Shown piece by piece: positions 16,051-24,602 of a stretch of DNA of 64,000 bases (the stretch's first letter is position 1; each line of letters starts with the position of its first letter). The DNA comes from Bryobacterales bacterium (GTDB lineage Bacteria; Acidobacteriota; Terriglobia; Bryobacterales; Bryobacteraceae). Both the position numbers and the translations under genes were made by a program. The stretch spans positions 1 through 64,000 of the forward strand of contig JAFAQY010000007.1 in NCBI GenBank assembly GCA_019261985.1, given 5' to 3'. The notes under the pieces are model-generated. The model did not search any database. It saw only the letters and a program-made list of their open reading frames with translations, and had not been told where the DNA came from.

Positions 16051-17010
16051 CTATTTCGCGCCGCCTTTGCCATACTCCGTTATCCATTTTGGCGGATCGG
16101 GTTCCAGTCGGCCATTGACTTTGACATTGCGCTGATTGGCCCACCGGTAACCCCACATGGGATCGAATTTTGTGATGTACGTTTCGGAAGCGTGGTAGGC
16201 AGAGTCAGACTGAGCGGCGTCCAGAGATACAAACCGGTACTTCTTCTGCTCGAAAAGGCGAACCACCTCATCGATGGTATCCGGCATTCAGCCGATTATC
16301 GTGCAAGAGCATTACTTCTGGAGGTTCGTAGCCTAATACCTGCTTGTTCAACGCGGCGTAGTAGTCGATTTCCGCACTTGTGTAGGCAACATATTCGTCG
16401 CGCAATTTTTGAGCAGCTACTCGGTCGTTGGCTGCGAGTATCCTCAAGTACGCGTCGTTGAAGATATAGTCGGAAGTATCGATGGTGCAAGTTGCCACGC
16501 TGTATCCACGCCCCGCAAGGAAAGCCGCGATGGTGTCGTATTTCGACTTCGTATCGCCCGTGTGATTGAACGGGAAACGAAGGAAAGCGAGCGTTTTCCC
16601 CGCGCGTTCCATTAGTGGCCTGATCGTGGACTCGCCTGCGACGATCTCCTGCTCGAACTCTTCTGCCGAGACGGAATTTATATCGGGATGGGAGTACGTG
16701 TGGTTTCCGAGATCGAGTCCGTGCGTTAGCCAAGCCGTGAGAATGTCCGGTCCGACTGTCGGACCGAGGAGCTCAAACTTTTCTGGATCACAAAACCGGT
16801 TACGGGAGTCTGGTGCGCCTGAAATGCGGCCAATAGTTTTTGATTAGTGCTCTGGGCTAATGATGCGACTTCGGAATCATTCGTTCGCATGCTCCCGCGA
16901 ACATAAGGCAGGTCATCAACGGTGATGGCGACGTTGCGCTCCTGCGCGGACACACACCAGGAGAGAAACGATAAACCCACGAGAACGGAACGCGATGCCG
17001 GACGCCGCAT
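16051..17010 (-). pseudogene. Polysaccharide deacetylase, broken by two frameshifts
   Basis: Three pieces in different frames add up to one exported NodB-type deacetylase. Piece 1 (17010 down to about 16780) has a signal peptide and VAITVDDLPY, the catalytic D-D. Piece 2 (about 16790-16300) has LGNHTYSHPD (metal-binding His pair) and LRFPFNHTGD, and ends at LLHDNRLNA. Piece 3 (about 16285-16051) continues DTIDEVVRLFEQKKYRFVSLDAA. Shift 1 lies near 16785 (after GFVIQ), shift 2 near 16278, where one extra G turns GCCGATACC into GCCGGATACC. The rest of the fold is well kept, so this is either recent decay or sequencing error. Function if repaired: peptidoglycan or chitin-like N-deacetylation. 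Confidence 0.8.
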
Positions 17011-17096
17011 GTTCCTAAGATTAGAAGAAAGGCGATCCGGCGATCGGGGATTTGATTCGCACGGCGCAGAATGGCAGAACTCACGTTACGGCTTAG

Positions 17097-17145
17097 GGCG
17101 GGCTCAAGCCCGCCGCAGGCTGAAGCCCCGTCGGCTGAAGCCTGC
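17097..17145. repeat. Twin-hairpin intergenic repeat (TCAA/TTCA subtype), copy 5
   Basis: GGCGGGC-TCAA-GCCCGCC (17097-17114) abuts a longer, partly repeated hairpin GCAGGCTGAAGCC...GGCTGAAGCCTGC (17115-17145), followed by CCCAAAGCGG. It sits just after the CcmE-like gene, whose stop is at 17168. Confidence 0.75.
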
Positions 17146-17167
17146 CCCAAAGCGGGCGGTACGGCAA

Positions 17168-17617
17168 CTAGATCGATCCCGTGGGTTTCGCGATGGCTGG
17201 ATCGGGAACCGACGGCTTGGCTTCGTATTTGGAGGCGCACTTGGCTTGGATGTGCGTGGCGTGGAAGACGCCGCTTGCGTCGAGCTTGCCATCGGCGAGA
17301 GCCTGGGCGTGATCCTTGAATGTGTCGGGCAGCGGGTCGACTCCGGTGTACACGACATTCAGGTGCGCGCCGGAGTTCTCGAGCCCTTCGTTTTCGACGA
17401 TGGTGAAGTTGACGTCGCCGTTGTGATGCGCGATGGAGCCCGGCATAACGTAACCACTCACACGGAGGCGCTTGGCTGTGGCTTGATCGCCCATCTGGTG
17501 CAGTTCGGGGATGGTTTTGAAGTAGGTCTGGCCGTCCTTAATTCCGCCCCAGGCGAGCCAGCCGAGGGTGCCGACGATGGCGGCGCTCAGAAGGCCATAT
17601 TTCGTGTAACGGTTCAT
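17168..17617 (-). CDS. ccmE: CcmE-like heme chaperone, CxxxY variant
   Basis: A 149-residue membrane-anchored protein: one N-terminal helix (YGLLSAAIVGTLGWLAW) and an OB-fold with KRLRVSGYVMPGSI, NFTIVENEG, LNVVYTGVDPLPDTFKDHAQALADGKLD. The heme-attachment site, which in Escherichia coli is HDENY, here reads KCASKYE, i.e. the C-x-x-x-Y form described for Desulfovibrio and archaeal CcmE. The family holds heme covalently outside the membrane and hands it to the cytochrome c ligase. No other ccm gene is nearby, so the rest of the pathway must be elsewhere. The fold and the CxxxY site make the call firm; the chemistry is known only from homologues. Confidence 0.88.
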   Translation of the reverse strand: MNRYTKYGLLSAAIVGTLGWLAWGGIKDGQTYFKTIPELHQMGDQATAKRLRVSGYVMPGSIAHHNGDVNFTIVENEGLENSGAHLNVVYTGVDPLPDTFKDHAQALADGKLDASGVFHATHIQAKCASKYEAKPSVPDPAIAKPTGSI

Positions 17618-18017
17618 TGCCCGATGCTCCTAAGCCACAGTATATATCTCTATGCGCCCTGATGCATCCATGTGGAAAGCGATGCGGCTCCGATGGCGAT
17701 TGTTGAAAGGCTCTTGTGACGAATCCCCCGCGTGACGTCGCCGCCGAAGAGTGGTAAGTAGCTACGATGAAACGAGGGGTAACCACATGGCAATTATCGC
17801 GGCGGCGGCGGACGCAGCCACGCCGGGCAGCTATTCCGAGGTCGAAATTCCCCTTCAAGTGAAAAGTGCGCCGAGCCAGTCGCAAAAACCGTCAATGACC
17901 TCGCTGCTCGGAAAGCGGGCGTCGTCCAACGACACGCGATTATTCACGGCCGAGGTGAGTACGATTCAGAGAAGATGCATTTCAGAATAGGGCGCGGATC
18001 CTGCTAGGGTAATTTTG
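17618..18017. other. 400-bp gap between divergent genes, one doubtful short frame
   Basis: No clear gene. A 67-codon plus-strand frame at 17787-17990 starts with ATG behind GAGGGG (MAIIAAAADAATPGSY...) but has no recognisable motif and low-complexity start; I would not rely on it. The region must hold promoters for ccmE (minus) and the DNA ligase (plus), but no -10/-35 pair stands out. Confidence 0.45.
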
Positions 18018-19559
18018 ATGCTGCTTCATTCCGTCGTAAGAGCGTCGAAGGATGTCACGTCTACACCGCGGCGTAGCGCGAAAATCGAGCTTATTTCGAA
18101 GCTTCTGAAACAGGCGAATGCCGATGAAGTGGAGATCGTGACCGCCTACCTCTCCGGCGCGACGCGGCAGGGCAGGATCGGGATTGGCTACGCGACCTTG
18201 CGCGGCGCCGCCGCGCCTGCTGTGAGTTCGCCAGGCATTACTCTTGCGGAGGTCGACCGGGCGCTGGATCAGCTTGCGGAAGTTCAGGGCCGCGGGTCCG
18301 AGCAGCGCAAGCGGGAGCTTCTGCAATCGGTGTTCGCGCGGACCACCGATGAAGAGCAGGAGTTCCTGGTGCGGCTCCTGATCGGCGAGCTGCGGCAGGG
18401 AGCGCTCGAGGGGATCATGCTCGAAGCCATCGCAAAGGCGGCGGGAGTGGGAATCGGAAGGATCCGCCGCGCAGCCATGATGGCCGGAGATGTGGCCGCC
18501 GTGGCGAAGGCGGCGCTTGGCGGGCAGGATGGCCTCGATCAATTCGACATACAGCTTTTCCGGCCCGTAAAACCGATGCTTGCGCAAACATCGGAAGACG
18601 CGGCGGCTGCGCTGGAAGAGTTTGGAGAAGCGGCGCTCGAGTACAAATTCGATGGCGCGCGAGTGCAAGCGCACCGCTCGGGAGATGAAGTGCGGATCTA
18701 TACACGCGCGCTTAACGATGTCACCGCCGCAGCGCCGGAGGTAGTAGAAGCTGTCCTTGCGCTGCCGGCGCGCGACGTCATTCTGGATGGCGAAGTGATG
18801 AGCTTTACACGGGAGGGACGCCCGCAGCCGTTTCAGGTAATGATGCGCAGATTTGGACGGAAGCTGGATGTGAATCGCATGCGACCGGAACTGCCGCTTA
18901 CTGCGATCTGGTTCGATGCGCTGTACCTGAACGGCGCTTCTTTGATTGACGAGCCGCAGGCGCGGCGTTTCGCCGCGCTTGCCGAATTGTCTCCTGAGGA
19001 AAATCTGATTCCACATCTCGTGACCGCGGACGCGGAACGCGCCGAAGAGTTCCTGCGTAGTTCTCTGGACCGTGGTCATGAGGGGATGATGGCGAAGGCG
19101 CGAAATTCGCTCTACGATGCCGGCGCTCGCGGCCAGGGCTGGAGAAAGATCAAGAAGGTCCACACCCTGGACCTGGCGATTCTCGCGGCGGAGTGGGGCC
19201 ACGGAAGGCGCCATGGCTGGCTTAGCAATCTGCACCTGGGCGCGCGGGATGTGGAGCACGGAGGGTTCGCCATGCTGGGCAAGACGTTCAAAGGAATGAC
19301 GGATGAGATGCTGGCGTGGCAGACCGCGGAACTGCTTAAACTGGAGGTCTCGCGCGATGCTTATACCGTCTATGTTCAGCCCAAACTGGTGGCTGAAATC
19401 GCATTCGGCGACATCCAAATCAGCCCTCGATACCCCAGCGGACTGGCGCTTCGCTTCGCGCGCGTGAAGCGGTACCGGACGGATAAAACAGCCGTGCAGG
19501 CGGATACTTTGGAGGCTGTACAAAAGCTCGCGGCCATAACTCCACTCCAAAACGAGTGA
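18018..19559 (+). CDS. ATP-dependent DNA ligase (archaeal-type LigB)
   Basis: A 513-residue ligase. The N-terminal ~180 residues are the alpha-helical DNA-binding domain (ISKLLKQANADEVEIVTAYLSG, LRQGALEGIMLEAIAKAAG). The nucleotidyltransferase domain follows with motif I EYKFDGARVQAH (K210, AMP-accepting Lys), motif III-like IWFDALYLNG, motif IV HEGMMAKARNSLYD and motif V GWRKIKKV. The OB domain ends with LRFARVKRYRTDK. ATG 18018 was preferred to the TTG just before it. Enzymes of this type seal nicks using ATP and are accessory to the NAD-dependent LigA; no Ku or LigD polymerase domain is present, so a classical end-joining role is not supported. Confidence 0.94.
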   Translation: MLLHSVVRASKDVTSTPRRSAKIELISKLLKQANADEVEIVTAYLSGATRQGRIGIGYATLRGAAAPAVSSPGITLAEVDRALDQLAEVQGRGSEQRKRELLQSVFARTTDEEQEFLVRLLIGELRQGALEGIMLEAIAKAAGVGIGRIRRAAMMAGDVAAVAKAALGGQDGLDQFDIQLFRPVKPMLAQTSEDAAAALEEFGEAALEYKFDGARVQAHRSGDEVRIYTRALNDVTAAAPEVVEAVLALPARDVILDGEVMSFTREGRPQPFQVMMRRFGRKLDVNRMRPELPLTAIWFDALYLNGASLIDEPQARRFAALAELSPEENLIPHLVTADAERAEEFLRSSLDRGHEGMMAKARNSLYDAGARGQGWRKIKKVHTLDLAILAAEWGHGRRHGWLSNLHLGARDVEHGGFAMLGKTFKGMTDEMLAWQTAELLKLEVSRDAYTVYVQPKLVAEIAFGDIQISPRYPSGLALRFARVKRYRTDKTAVQADTLEAVQKLAAITPLQNE

Positions 19560-19614
19560 TGTATAATCACTGAGGCCAACAGGCACAAAGCACCAAAAAT
19601 CACAAGGAGACAAG

Positions 19615-20016
19615 ATGGCTGGAGTGAACTTGGCGGACGCACGCAGAGTGATTGCGGCAGCGGAAAAGAAAGCCGCGGAAATCGGTCAACCGATGAACAT
19701 AGCGATAGCGGATGAAGGTGGAAACATTGTGGCTCATGTCCGGATGGATGGGGCCTGGATCGGAAGCATCGACATTTCGCAAAAGAAGGCCTTTACCTCG
19801 CGAGCTTTCGATATCGCAACGAAGGACTTGGCGACCCACTCCCAGTCGGGCGGCCAGTTCTTCGGCATTCACGCCTCCAACCATGGCAAGATCATGATCT
19901 TTGCCGGAGGCATTCCGCTGAAGCGCGATGGCAAGGTGGTGGGTGCAATTGGCGTAAGCGGCGGGTCCGGAGACCAAGATCATGCCGTGGCCGAAGCGGG
20001 CGCAACAGCTTTTTAA
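19615..20016 (+). CDS. HbpS/GlcG-like heme-binding family protein (DUF336)
   Basis: A 133-residue protein of the GlcG/HbpS/PduO C-terminal family: LADARRVIAAAEKKAAEIGQPMNIAIADEGGN in the first half, HVRMDGAWIGSIDISQKKAFTS, then the glycine-rich FAGGIPLKRDGKVVGAIGVSGG typical of the fold. Members bind heme or corrinoids or are found beside oxidoreductases; the exact role here is unknown. It has a good ribosome site (AAGGAGA) and lies 44 bp before the formaldehyde dehydrogenase gene, so the two probably form an operon. The segment GSGDQDHAVAEAGATAF at the end is also standard. Confidence 0.9.
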   Translation: MAGVNLADARRVIAAAEKKAAEIGQPMNIAIADEGGNIVAHVRMDGAWIGSIDISQKKAFTSRAFDIATKDLATHSQSGGQFFGIHASNHGKIMIFAGGIPLKRDGKVVGAIGVSGGSGDQDHAVAEAGATAF

Positions 20017-20060
20017 TTCCCAAGGAGACCGATCGAGAAATCTTTTGAAGGAGACCGAAT

Positions 20061-21275
20061 ATGCCTACTAATCGTGGTGTTGCATACATCGAACCGGGAA
20101 AGGTTGAAATCCAATCCATTCCCTATCCAAAGTTGAAAATGCCCAAGAGCGAGTCTGACCCATTCGGGGGGAAAGACGCTCCGCACGGCGTGATTCTGAA
20201 GATCGTGACAACCAATATCTGCGGATCCGATCAGCACATGGTGCGCGGCCGCACGACCGCGCCGAAGGGCTTGATTCTGGGCCATGAGATCACCGGACAG
20301 GTGGTGGAAAAGGGCAACGACGTGGAGATGCTGGAAGTCGGCGATATCGTCACGGTGCCGTTCAACATCGCCTGCGGGCGCTGCCGCAACTGCCGCGAAG
20401 GCAAGACCGGTATCTGCCTTACCGTGAATCCGGCGCGTCCGGGTGCGGCGTATGGCTACGTAGACATGGGCGGATGGGTTGGCGGACAGGCGGAATACGT
20501 GATGGTTCCGTACGCCGATTTCAACCTGATCAAGTTCCCGAATAAAGAGAAGGCGATGGAGAAGATCAAGGACCTGACGCTGTTGTCCGATATCTTCCCC
20601 ACCGGCTTTCACGGCGCGGTGACGGCGGGGGTTGGCCCCGGCATGACCGTCTACGTTGCGGGCGCGGGCCCGGTCGGTTTGGCGTGCGCGGAAGGCTGCC
20701 GCTTGCTCGGCGCGGCTGTGGTCATCGTCGGCGACATGATTCCGGAGCGCCTGGCTCAGGCGAAGAGCTTCGGCTGCGAAACGATCGACCTCCGCAAGGA
20801 CGCGACGCTCGCGCAGCAGATCGAACAGATCCTGGGCGAGCCCACGGTGGATTGCGCGGTGGATTGCGTAGGCTTCGAAGCGCGCGGCCACGGGAAGGAT
20901 GCATCCGTCGAGCGGCCCGCGACCGTGTTGAACTCTCTGCAAGAGATCGTTCGCGCCGGCGGCGCCATCGGTATCCCCGGCCTGTACGTTACCGGAGATC
21001 CGGGCGGCGTGGATGAAGCGGCGAAGGTCGGGGCTCTCAGCATCCGCATCGGCTTGGGATGGGCAAAGTCATGCTCGTTCCACACCGGCCAGTGCCCGGT
21101 GCTGCGGTACAACCGGCAGCTTATGATGGCGATCCTGCACGACAAGACGCATCCGGCGAAGGCCGTCAATGTGACAATGATCAATCTGGATCAGGCGCCG
21201 CAGGGATACAAGGACTTCGACAAGGGCGCGGCGAAGAAGTTCGTCATCGATCCGCATGCGTCGGTGAAGGCGTAA
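20061..21275 (+). CDS. fdhA: Glutathione-independent formaldehyde dehydrogenase
   Basis: A 404-residue zinc medium-chain dehydrogenase. It has the catalytic zinc site TTNICGSDQHMVRGR (Cys near 46) with GHEITG (His near 74), the structural zinc loop CGRCRNCREGKTGIC, and the NAD-binding Rossmann region VAGAGPVGLACAEGCRLLGA. The long insert PARPGAAYGYVDMGGWVGGQAEYVMVPYADFNLIKFP and the tail GAAKKFVIDPHASV are typical of Pseudomonas-type FdhA, which oxidises formaldehyde to formate with NAD held tightly, without glutathione. A ribosome site GAAGGAG precedes the ATG. A strong terminator follows 37 bp downstream. Confidence 0.94.
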   Translation: MPTNRGVAYIEPGKVEIQSIPYPKLKMPKSESDPFGGKDAPHGVILKIVTTNICGSDQHMVRGRTTAPKGLILGHEITGQVVEKGNDVEMLEVGDIVTVPFNIACGRCRNCREGKTGICLTVNPARPGAAYGYVDMGGWVGGQAEYVMVPYADFNLIKFPNKEKAMEKIKDLTLLSDIFPTGFHGAVTAGVGPGMTVYVAGAGPVGLACAEGCRLLGAAVVIVGDMIPERLAQAKSFGCETIDLRKDATLAQQIEQILGEPTVDCAVDCVGFEARGHGKDASVERPATVLNSLQEIVRAGGAIGIPGLYVTGDPGGVDEAAKVGALSIRIGLGWAKSCSFHTGQCPVLRYNRQLMMAILHDKTHPAKAVNVTMINLDQAPQGYKDFDKGAAKKFVIDPHASVKA

Positions 21276-21312
21276 GGCGGCGTTAGTCTACTTTCGTTGT
21301 CTCCGTTTCAAT

Positions 21313-21348
21313 GCGGCTTGCGGCCGAAGGTCCGCAAGCCGCGTTTTT
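21313..21348 (+). terminator. Rho-independent terminator after fdhA
   Basis: An 11-bp perfect stem GCGGCTTGCGG/CCGCAAGCCGC (21313-21323 with 21332-21342) with an eight-base loop is followed by GTTTTT. It ends the HbpS-fdhA transcript and also lies just beyond the 3' end of the convergent DUF433 gene. Confidence 0.92.
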
Positions 21349-21354
21349 AGAGTT

Positions 21355-21633
21355 TCAGGACGAGTACCGCTCGATCCGACTGGAGAAATTCGGCGGCCGA
21401 CTTTCTTGCGCATTCGAGATAAAAGGATAAGCGATTTCGGCGGCTTCCGCGGCAAAGGCGTAGATGGCCGGAAAATCTTCCTTTTGAAGGCCGGGGTGCT
21501 CGTCGAGAATCTGGTCTTCCGTCATACCATGGGCCAGCCAGCCAAGCACGTCATTCACGGTGATGCGCATGCCTCGGATACACGGTTTGCCGTCGCGTTT
21601 GTCTCGCTCGATGGTGATGCGTGGATGGGACAT
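21355..21633 (-). CDS. DUF433 family protein (antitoxin-like)
   Basis: A 92-residue protein. The first 75 residues show the DUF433 pattern: ITIERDKRDGKPCIRGMRITVNDVLGWLAHGMTEDQILDEHPGL followed by EDFPAIYAFAAE, a small helix-turn-helix-like domain. Such proteins often act as antitoxins next to a DUF5615 or PIN toxin. Here the next minus-strand gene is far away and no toxin adjoins, so it is an orphan; the tail after residue 75 (NAQESRPPNFSSRIERYSS) may have replaced the usual junction with the toxin. Role beyond that is unknown. Confidence 0.85.
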   Translation of the reverse strand: MSHPRITIERDKRDGKPCIRGMRITVNDVLGWLAHGMTEDQILDEHPGLQKEDFPAIYAFAAEAAEIAYPFISNAQESRPPNFSSRIERYSS

Positions 21634-21674
21634 AGCTCTTACTACATTATGGCCGCCAGAGCTATCGTAAGGGT

Positions 21675-22142
21675 ATGGCGATTACGCTTAAGGTCAACGG
21701 CCGCGCCCACGCGTTTGATCTGGACCCGGCCACACCGCTTCTTTACGCGCTTAGCGACGATCTGGAGCTTCGCGGGCCGAAGTTCGGCTGCGGGCTGGGG
21801 CAGTGCGGGGCTTGCACCGTCATTGTTAAGGGGCAGGCAATCCGGTCATGCGTGACAACCTTGAAGACCGTGGAGGGGCAGGAGGTCACCACGCTCGAAG
21901 GCATCGGATCGGCTGACAAGCTGCATCCGATCCAGCAGGCTTTTGTCGAGGAAGGCGCGATGCAGTGCGGGTTCTGCGTGAACGGCGTCATCATGACTGC
22001 AAAGGCTTTTCTTGACAAAAATCCGAAGGCTACGGAAGCGGAGATTCAGCAGGCGATGTCGGGCGTGCTGTGCCGCTGCTTTTCGAACGTGCGGATGCTA
22101 AGGGCGATCCAGCGAGCGGGAGAAAGGATGGCCGCACGATGA
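21675..22142 (+). CDS. Molybdenum hydroxylase small subunit, [2Fe-2S] (IorA/CoxS-like)
   Basis: A 155-residue protein with two [2Fe-2S] domains. The N-terminal plant-ferredoxin fold has KFGCGLGQCGACTVIVKG plus the later Cys in IRSCVTT; the C-terminal helical domain has MQCGFCVNG and GVLCRCFSN. This is the electron-transfer subunit of the isoquinoline 1-oxidoreductase/aldehyde oxidase type. Its stop overlaps the large-subunit start (ATGA at 22139), so the pair is coupled. Electrons would go from the molybdenum site through both clusters to a cytochrome or other acceptor; no FAD subunit is present, as in IorAB. Confidence 0.94.
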   Translation: MAITLKVNGRAHAFDLDPATPLLYALSDDLELRGPKFGCGLGQCGACTVIVKGQAIRSCVTTLKTVEGQEVTTLEGIGSADKLHPIQQAFVEEGAMQCGFCVNGVIMTAKAFLDKNPKATEAEIQQAMSGVLCRCFSNVRMLRAIQRAGERMAAR

Positions 22143-24427
22143 AACGGCGAGACTTTCTGAAGGGCTCCGGCGCGCTGATCGTGAGCTTTACCATCGGCGG
22201 GGAGCAAGCCGCGCGAGCGCAGTTCGGAAATGCGCCGGCGCCGGGCGCTCCGGCGACGAATCAGCTCGATTCCTGGATCGCCGTCGGAGCGGACGGCAGC
22301 GTGACCGCCTACAGCGGCAAGGAAGAATTGGGGCAGGGGATTTCGACCGCGCAGGCGCAGTTAGTGGCGGAAGAACTGTGCGTGCCGTTTGATCGCGTGA
22401 AATTGATCTATTGCGACACCGCGCTGACTCCGGATCAGGCCTATACTTCCGGCAGCCAGTCGCATCCGGCTAATTTCAATCACGCGAATTTGGCGCTTGC
22501 GGCGGCAACGGCTCGCGAGGCGCTGGTGAAGCTCGCGTCGCAGCGGTTGGGCGTCGATGCGGATCAGCTTGCGGTGAAAGACGGAGTAATCGCGAGCAAA
22601 AACGATGCCGCTAAAAAGGCCGGCTACGGCGAATTGATCGGAAGCAAGCGGTTCAATCTGACGCTCGATCGGAATGCCAAGCGGAAACCGGCGCCCGAAT
22701 GGACCGTGCTAGGGAAACCAGTGCCGCGGCCGGATTTGACCGCGATTGTCACGGCGCAATTCGAGTATGCCCATAACGTCAGGCTGCCGGGAATGCTGCA
22801 TGGACGCGTCGTTCGCCCGCCTGCTGTAGGCGCCACCGTGGCCTCGGTCGAGGAGGACTCGGTTAAGGGAATGCCGGGCGTGGTGAAAGTGGTCGTCAGG
22901 AAGAATTTCGTGGGCGTGGTCGCGGAGAAACCATGGCAGGCTTTGCAGGCGGCTTCGAAGTTGAAGGTGAACTGGAGTGCCGGATCCGGCCTGCCCGCTA
23001 ACGCGGATTTCTTCGACTACATGCGGAACGATAAGCAGACGCGCGACAACCTGATGGTCAACTCCAAAGACGTCGACCAGACATTAGCGCGGGCTGCGAA
23101 GGTACTGAAGGCGACGTATAGGCATCCTTATCAGATGCACGCTTCGGTGGGGAGCTCCTGCGCCGTTGCCGACGTTCAGGGCGATCGGGCTACGATTTAT
23201 TCGCCCACGCAGGGCGTGTGGTATCAGCGGAGCACCTGCGCAATGCTGCTTGGGCTGAAGCCGGAAAACGTACACGTGATTTTTCGGCGAGGATCGGGGT
23301 GCTACGGGCTGAATGGCGCGGATACCGTCACGTACGATGCGGCGCTGCTTTCGCAGGCGGTGGGAAAACCGGTGCGCGTGCAACTTACGCGCAAAGAAGA
23401 GATGGCATGGGAGAATTACGGCAACGCATTTTTAATCGATCAGCGCGCGGGCGTTGACGCACGGGGCAATATCGTGGCTTGGGATCACGAATCGTGGTCG
23501 CCCGGTCTAGGGAATCGTCCAGGACTGGGTACGCCCGGCAACGTGATTACGGGATATTTGGCCGGATTCCAACCGGACGCCTTTAGCCCAAGAGCCGCGG
23601 TAGACCCGGCGGGATTCAACAACAACAGCAACGGCGTGCCCTCGTATCTGGCGGCGCGATTCAATGGCGCGATTCGAGGCACGGGCAAAGTTGAGAGTGG
23701 GCGTGTGCTGACGCACAGCCTGAAGTCCCCGTTCTGGACCGGGCCGCTCAGGTCGCCGGCGCGGCTGCAAAATACTTTCGCGCACGAGAGCTTCATGGAT
23801 GAGATTGCGGCTGTTGTAAAGGCCGATCCGGTCGAATACCGGTTGCGCCATCTGAGTCATCCGCGGTTGAGCGATGTGGTGAGCGCGGCGGCGAAGGCGG
23901 CGAATTGGGAGGCTCGGCCATCGCCTCGAACCGGCTTGCGCCGGAGCGGTCTTTCGACCGGCCGCGGAATTGCGTGCGTTGCGTATGAAGGCGACAACGG
24001 CTATTCGGCGATGGTGGCCGAGGTCGAAGTGAATCAGGATACCGGCAGGATTGTGGTGAAGCGGATCGTGGTCGCGGGGGATTGCGGGCCGATTTCGAAT
24101 CCGGATGGCTTGCGCAACCAGATGGAAGGCGGCGCGCTGCAGGGCATGAGCCGAGCGCTTGGGGAAGAGGTCACATGGGATGCGGAGAAGGTAACATCCG
24201 TGGATTGGCGAACATATCATTCGCTGCCGCTGGGCTTCGACGTCCCGAAGATCGAGTGCGTGCTGCTGAACCGGCCTCACGAAGAAGCTAACGGCGCGGG
24301 CGAGCTTTCGATCACAGTCGTGGCCGCGGCGATCGGGAACGCGGTTTTCGATGCGACCGGCGCGCGGCTGCGGCAGATTCCATTTACGGCGGAGAGGGTG
24401 AAGGAAGCGCTGGCGGCGAGAAGCTGA
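22139..24427 (+). CDS. Molybdenum hydroxylase large subunit (IorB/aldehyde dehydrogenase type)
   Basis: A 762-residue molybdopterin enzyme. It starts MKRRDFLKGSGALIV, a twin-arginine signal, so it is exported folded, probably together with the small subunit. Two cofactor-binding halves are visible; landmarks are GKEELGQGISTAQAQLVAEEL, the family pattern ACVAYEGDNGYSAMVAEVEVN and, near the C-terminus, ANGAGELSITVVAAAIGNAVFDATG, where the Glu of GxGE is the catalytic base. The start used here overlaps the small subunit; an open frame reaches further upstream but lies inside that gene. Substrate unknown: aldehydes or N-heterocycles are typical for the family. Confidence 0.93.
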   Translation: MKRRDFLKGSGALIVSFTIGGEQAARAQFGNAPAPGAPATNQLDSWIAVGADGSVTAYSGKEELGQGISTAQAQLVAEELCVPFDRVKLIYCDTALTPDQAYTSGSQSHPANFNHANLALAAATAREALVKLASQRLGVDADQLAVKDGVIASKNDAAKKAGYGELIGSKRFNLTLDRNAKRKPAPEWTVLGKPVPRPDLTAIVTAQFEYAHNVRLPGMLHGRVVRPPAVGATVASVEEDSVKGMPGVVKVVVRKNFVGVVAEKPWQALQAASKLKVNWSAGSGLPANADFFDYMRNDKQTRDNLMVNSKDVDQTLARAAKVLKATYRHPYQMHASVGSSCAVADVQGDRATIYSPTQGVWYQRSTCAMLLGLKPENVHVIFRRGSGCYGLNGADTVTYDAALLSQAVGKPVRVQLTRKEEMAWENYGNAFLIDQRAGVDARGNIVAWDHESWSPGLGNRPGLGTPGNVITGYLAGFQPDAFSPRAAVDPAGFNNNSNGVPSYLAARFNGAIRGTGKVESGRVLTHSLKSPFWTGPLRSPARLQNTFAHESFMDEIAAVVKADPVEYRLRHLSHPRLSDVVSAAAKAANWEARPSPRTGLRRSGLSTGRGIACVAYEGDNGYSAMVAEVEVNQDTGRIVVKRIVVAGDCGPISNPDGLRNQMEGGALQGMSRALGEEVTWDAEKVTSVDWRTYHSLPLGFDVPKIECVLLNRPHEEANGAGELSITVVAAAIGNAVFDATGARLRQIPFTAERVKEALAARS

Positions 24428-24588
24428 ATTACGTACGCGGGTATTGGGCGGAGGTCCAGCGTTGCCCGGATGCTACTCCCACGGCGAGTCCATTCGAGGA
24501 ATTGAGGACTAACATTCGTGAAGCTAGTGCGGGGTCGCCGTATCGGATTACCCGTTTGCACCTTCGATCGCCACTTCACAATTTATAA
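24427..24588 (+). pseudogene. HicB-like antitoxin remnant
   Basis: An open stretch with no start codon reads YVRGYWAEVQRCPDATPT followed by SPFEELRTNIREAS. This matches the middle of HicB-type antitoxins (YWAEVPxCPGxxTQGxTxEELxxNIREAI) with a few substitutions, then runs into unrelated sequence and a TAA. It fills the gap between the molybdenum enzyme and the PQQ gene. The match is short and made by eye. Confidence 0.4.
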
Positions 24589-24602
24589 AAGCAAAACTGT
24601 GG

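Noticed and set aside
17787-17990. 67-codon frame before the DNA ligase as a gene
   Set aside because: A possible ribosome site is present, but no family, and the composition is not convincing; left in the gap description.
17982-19613. Minus-strand frame of 543 codons opposite the DNA ligase
   Set aside because: The ligase on the plus strand has all motifs; the antisense frame has no domain and an Arg/His-rich composition.
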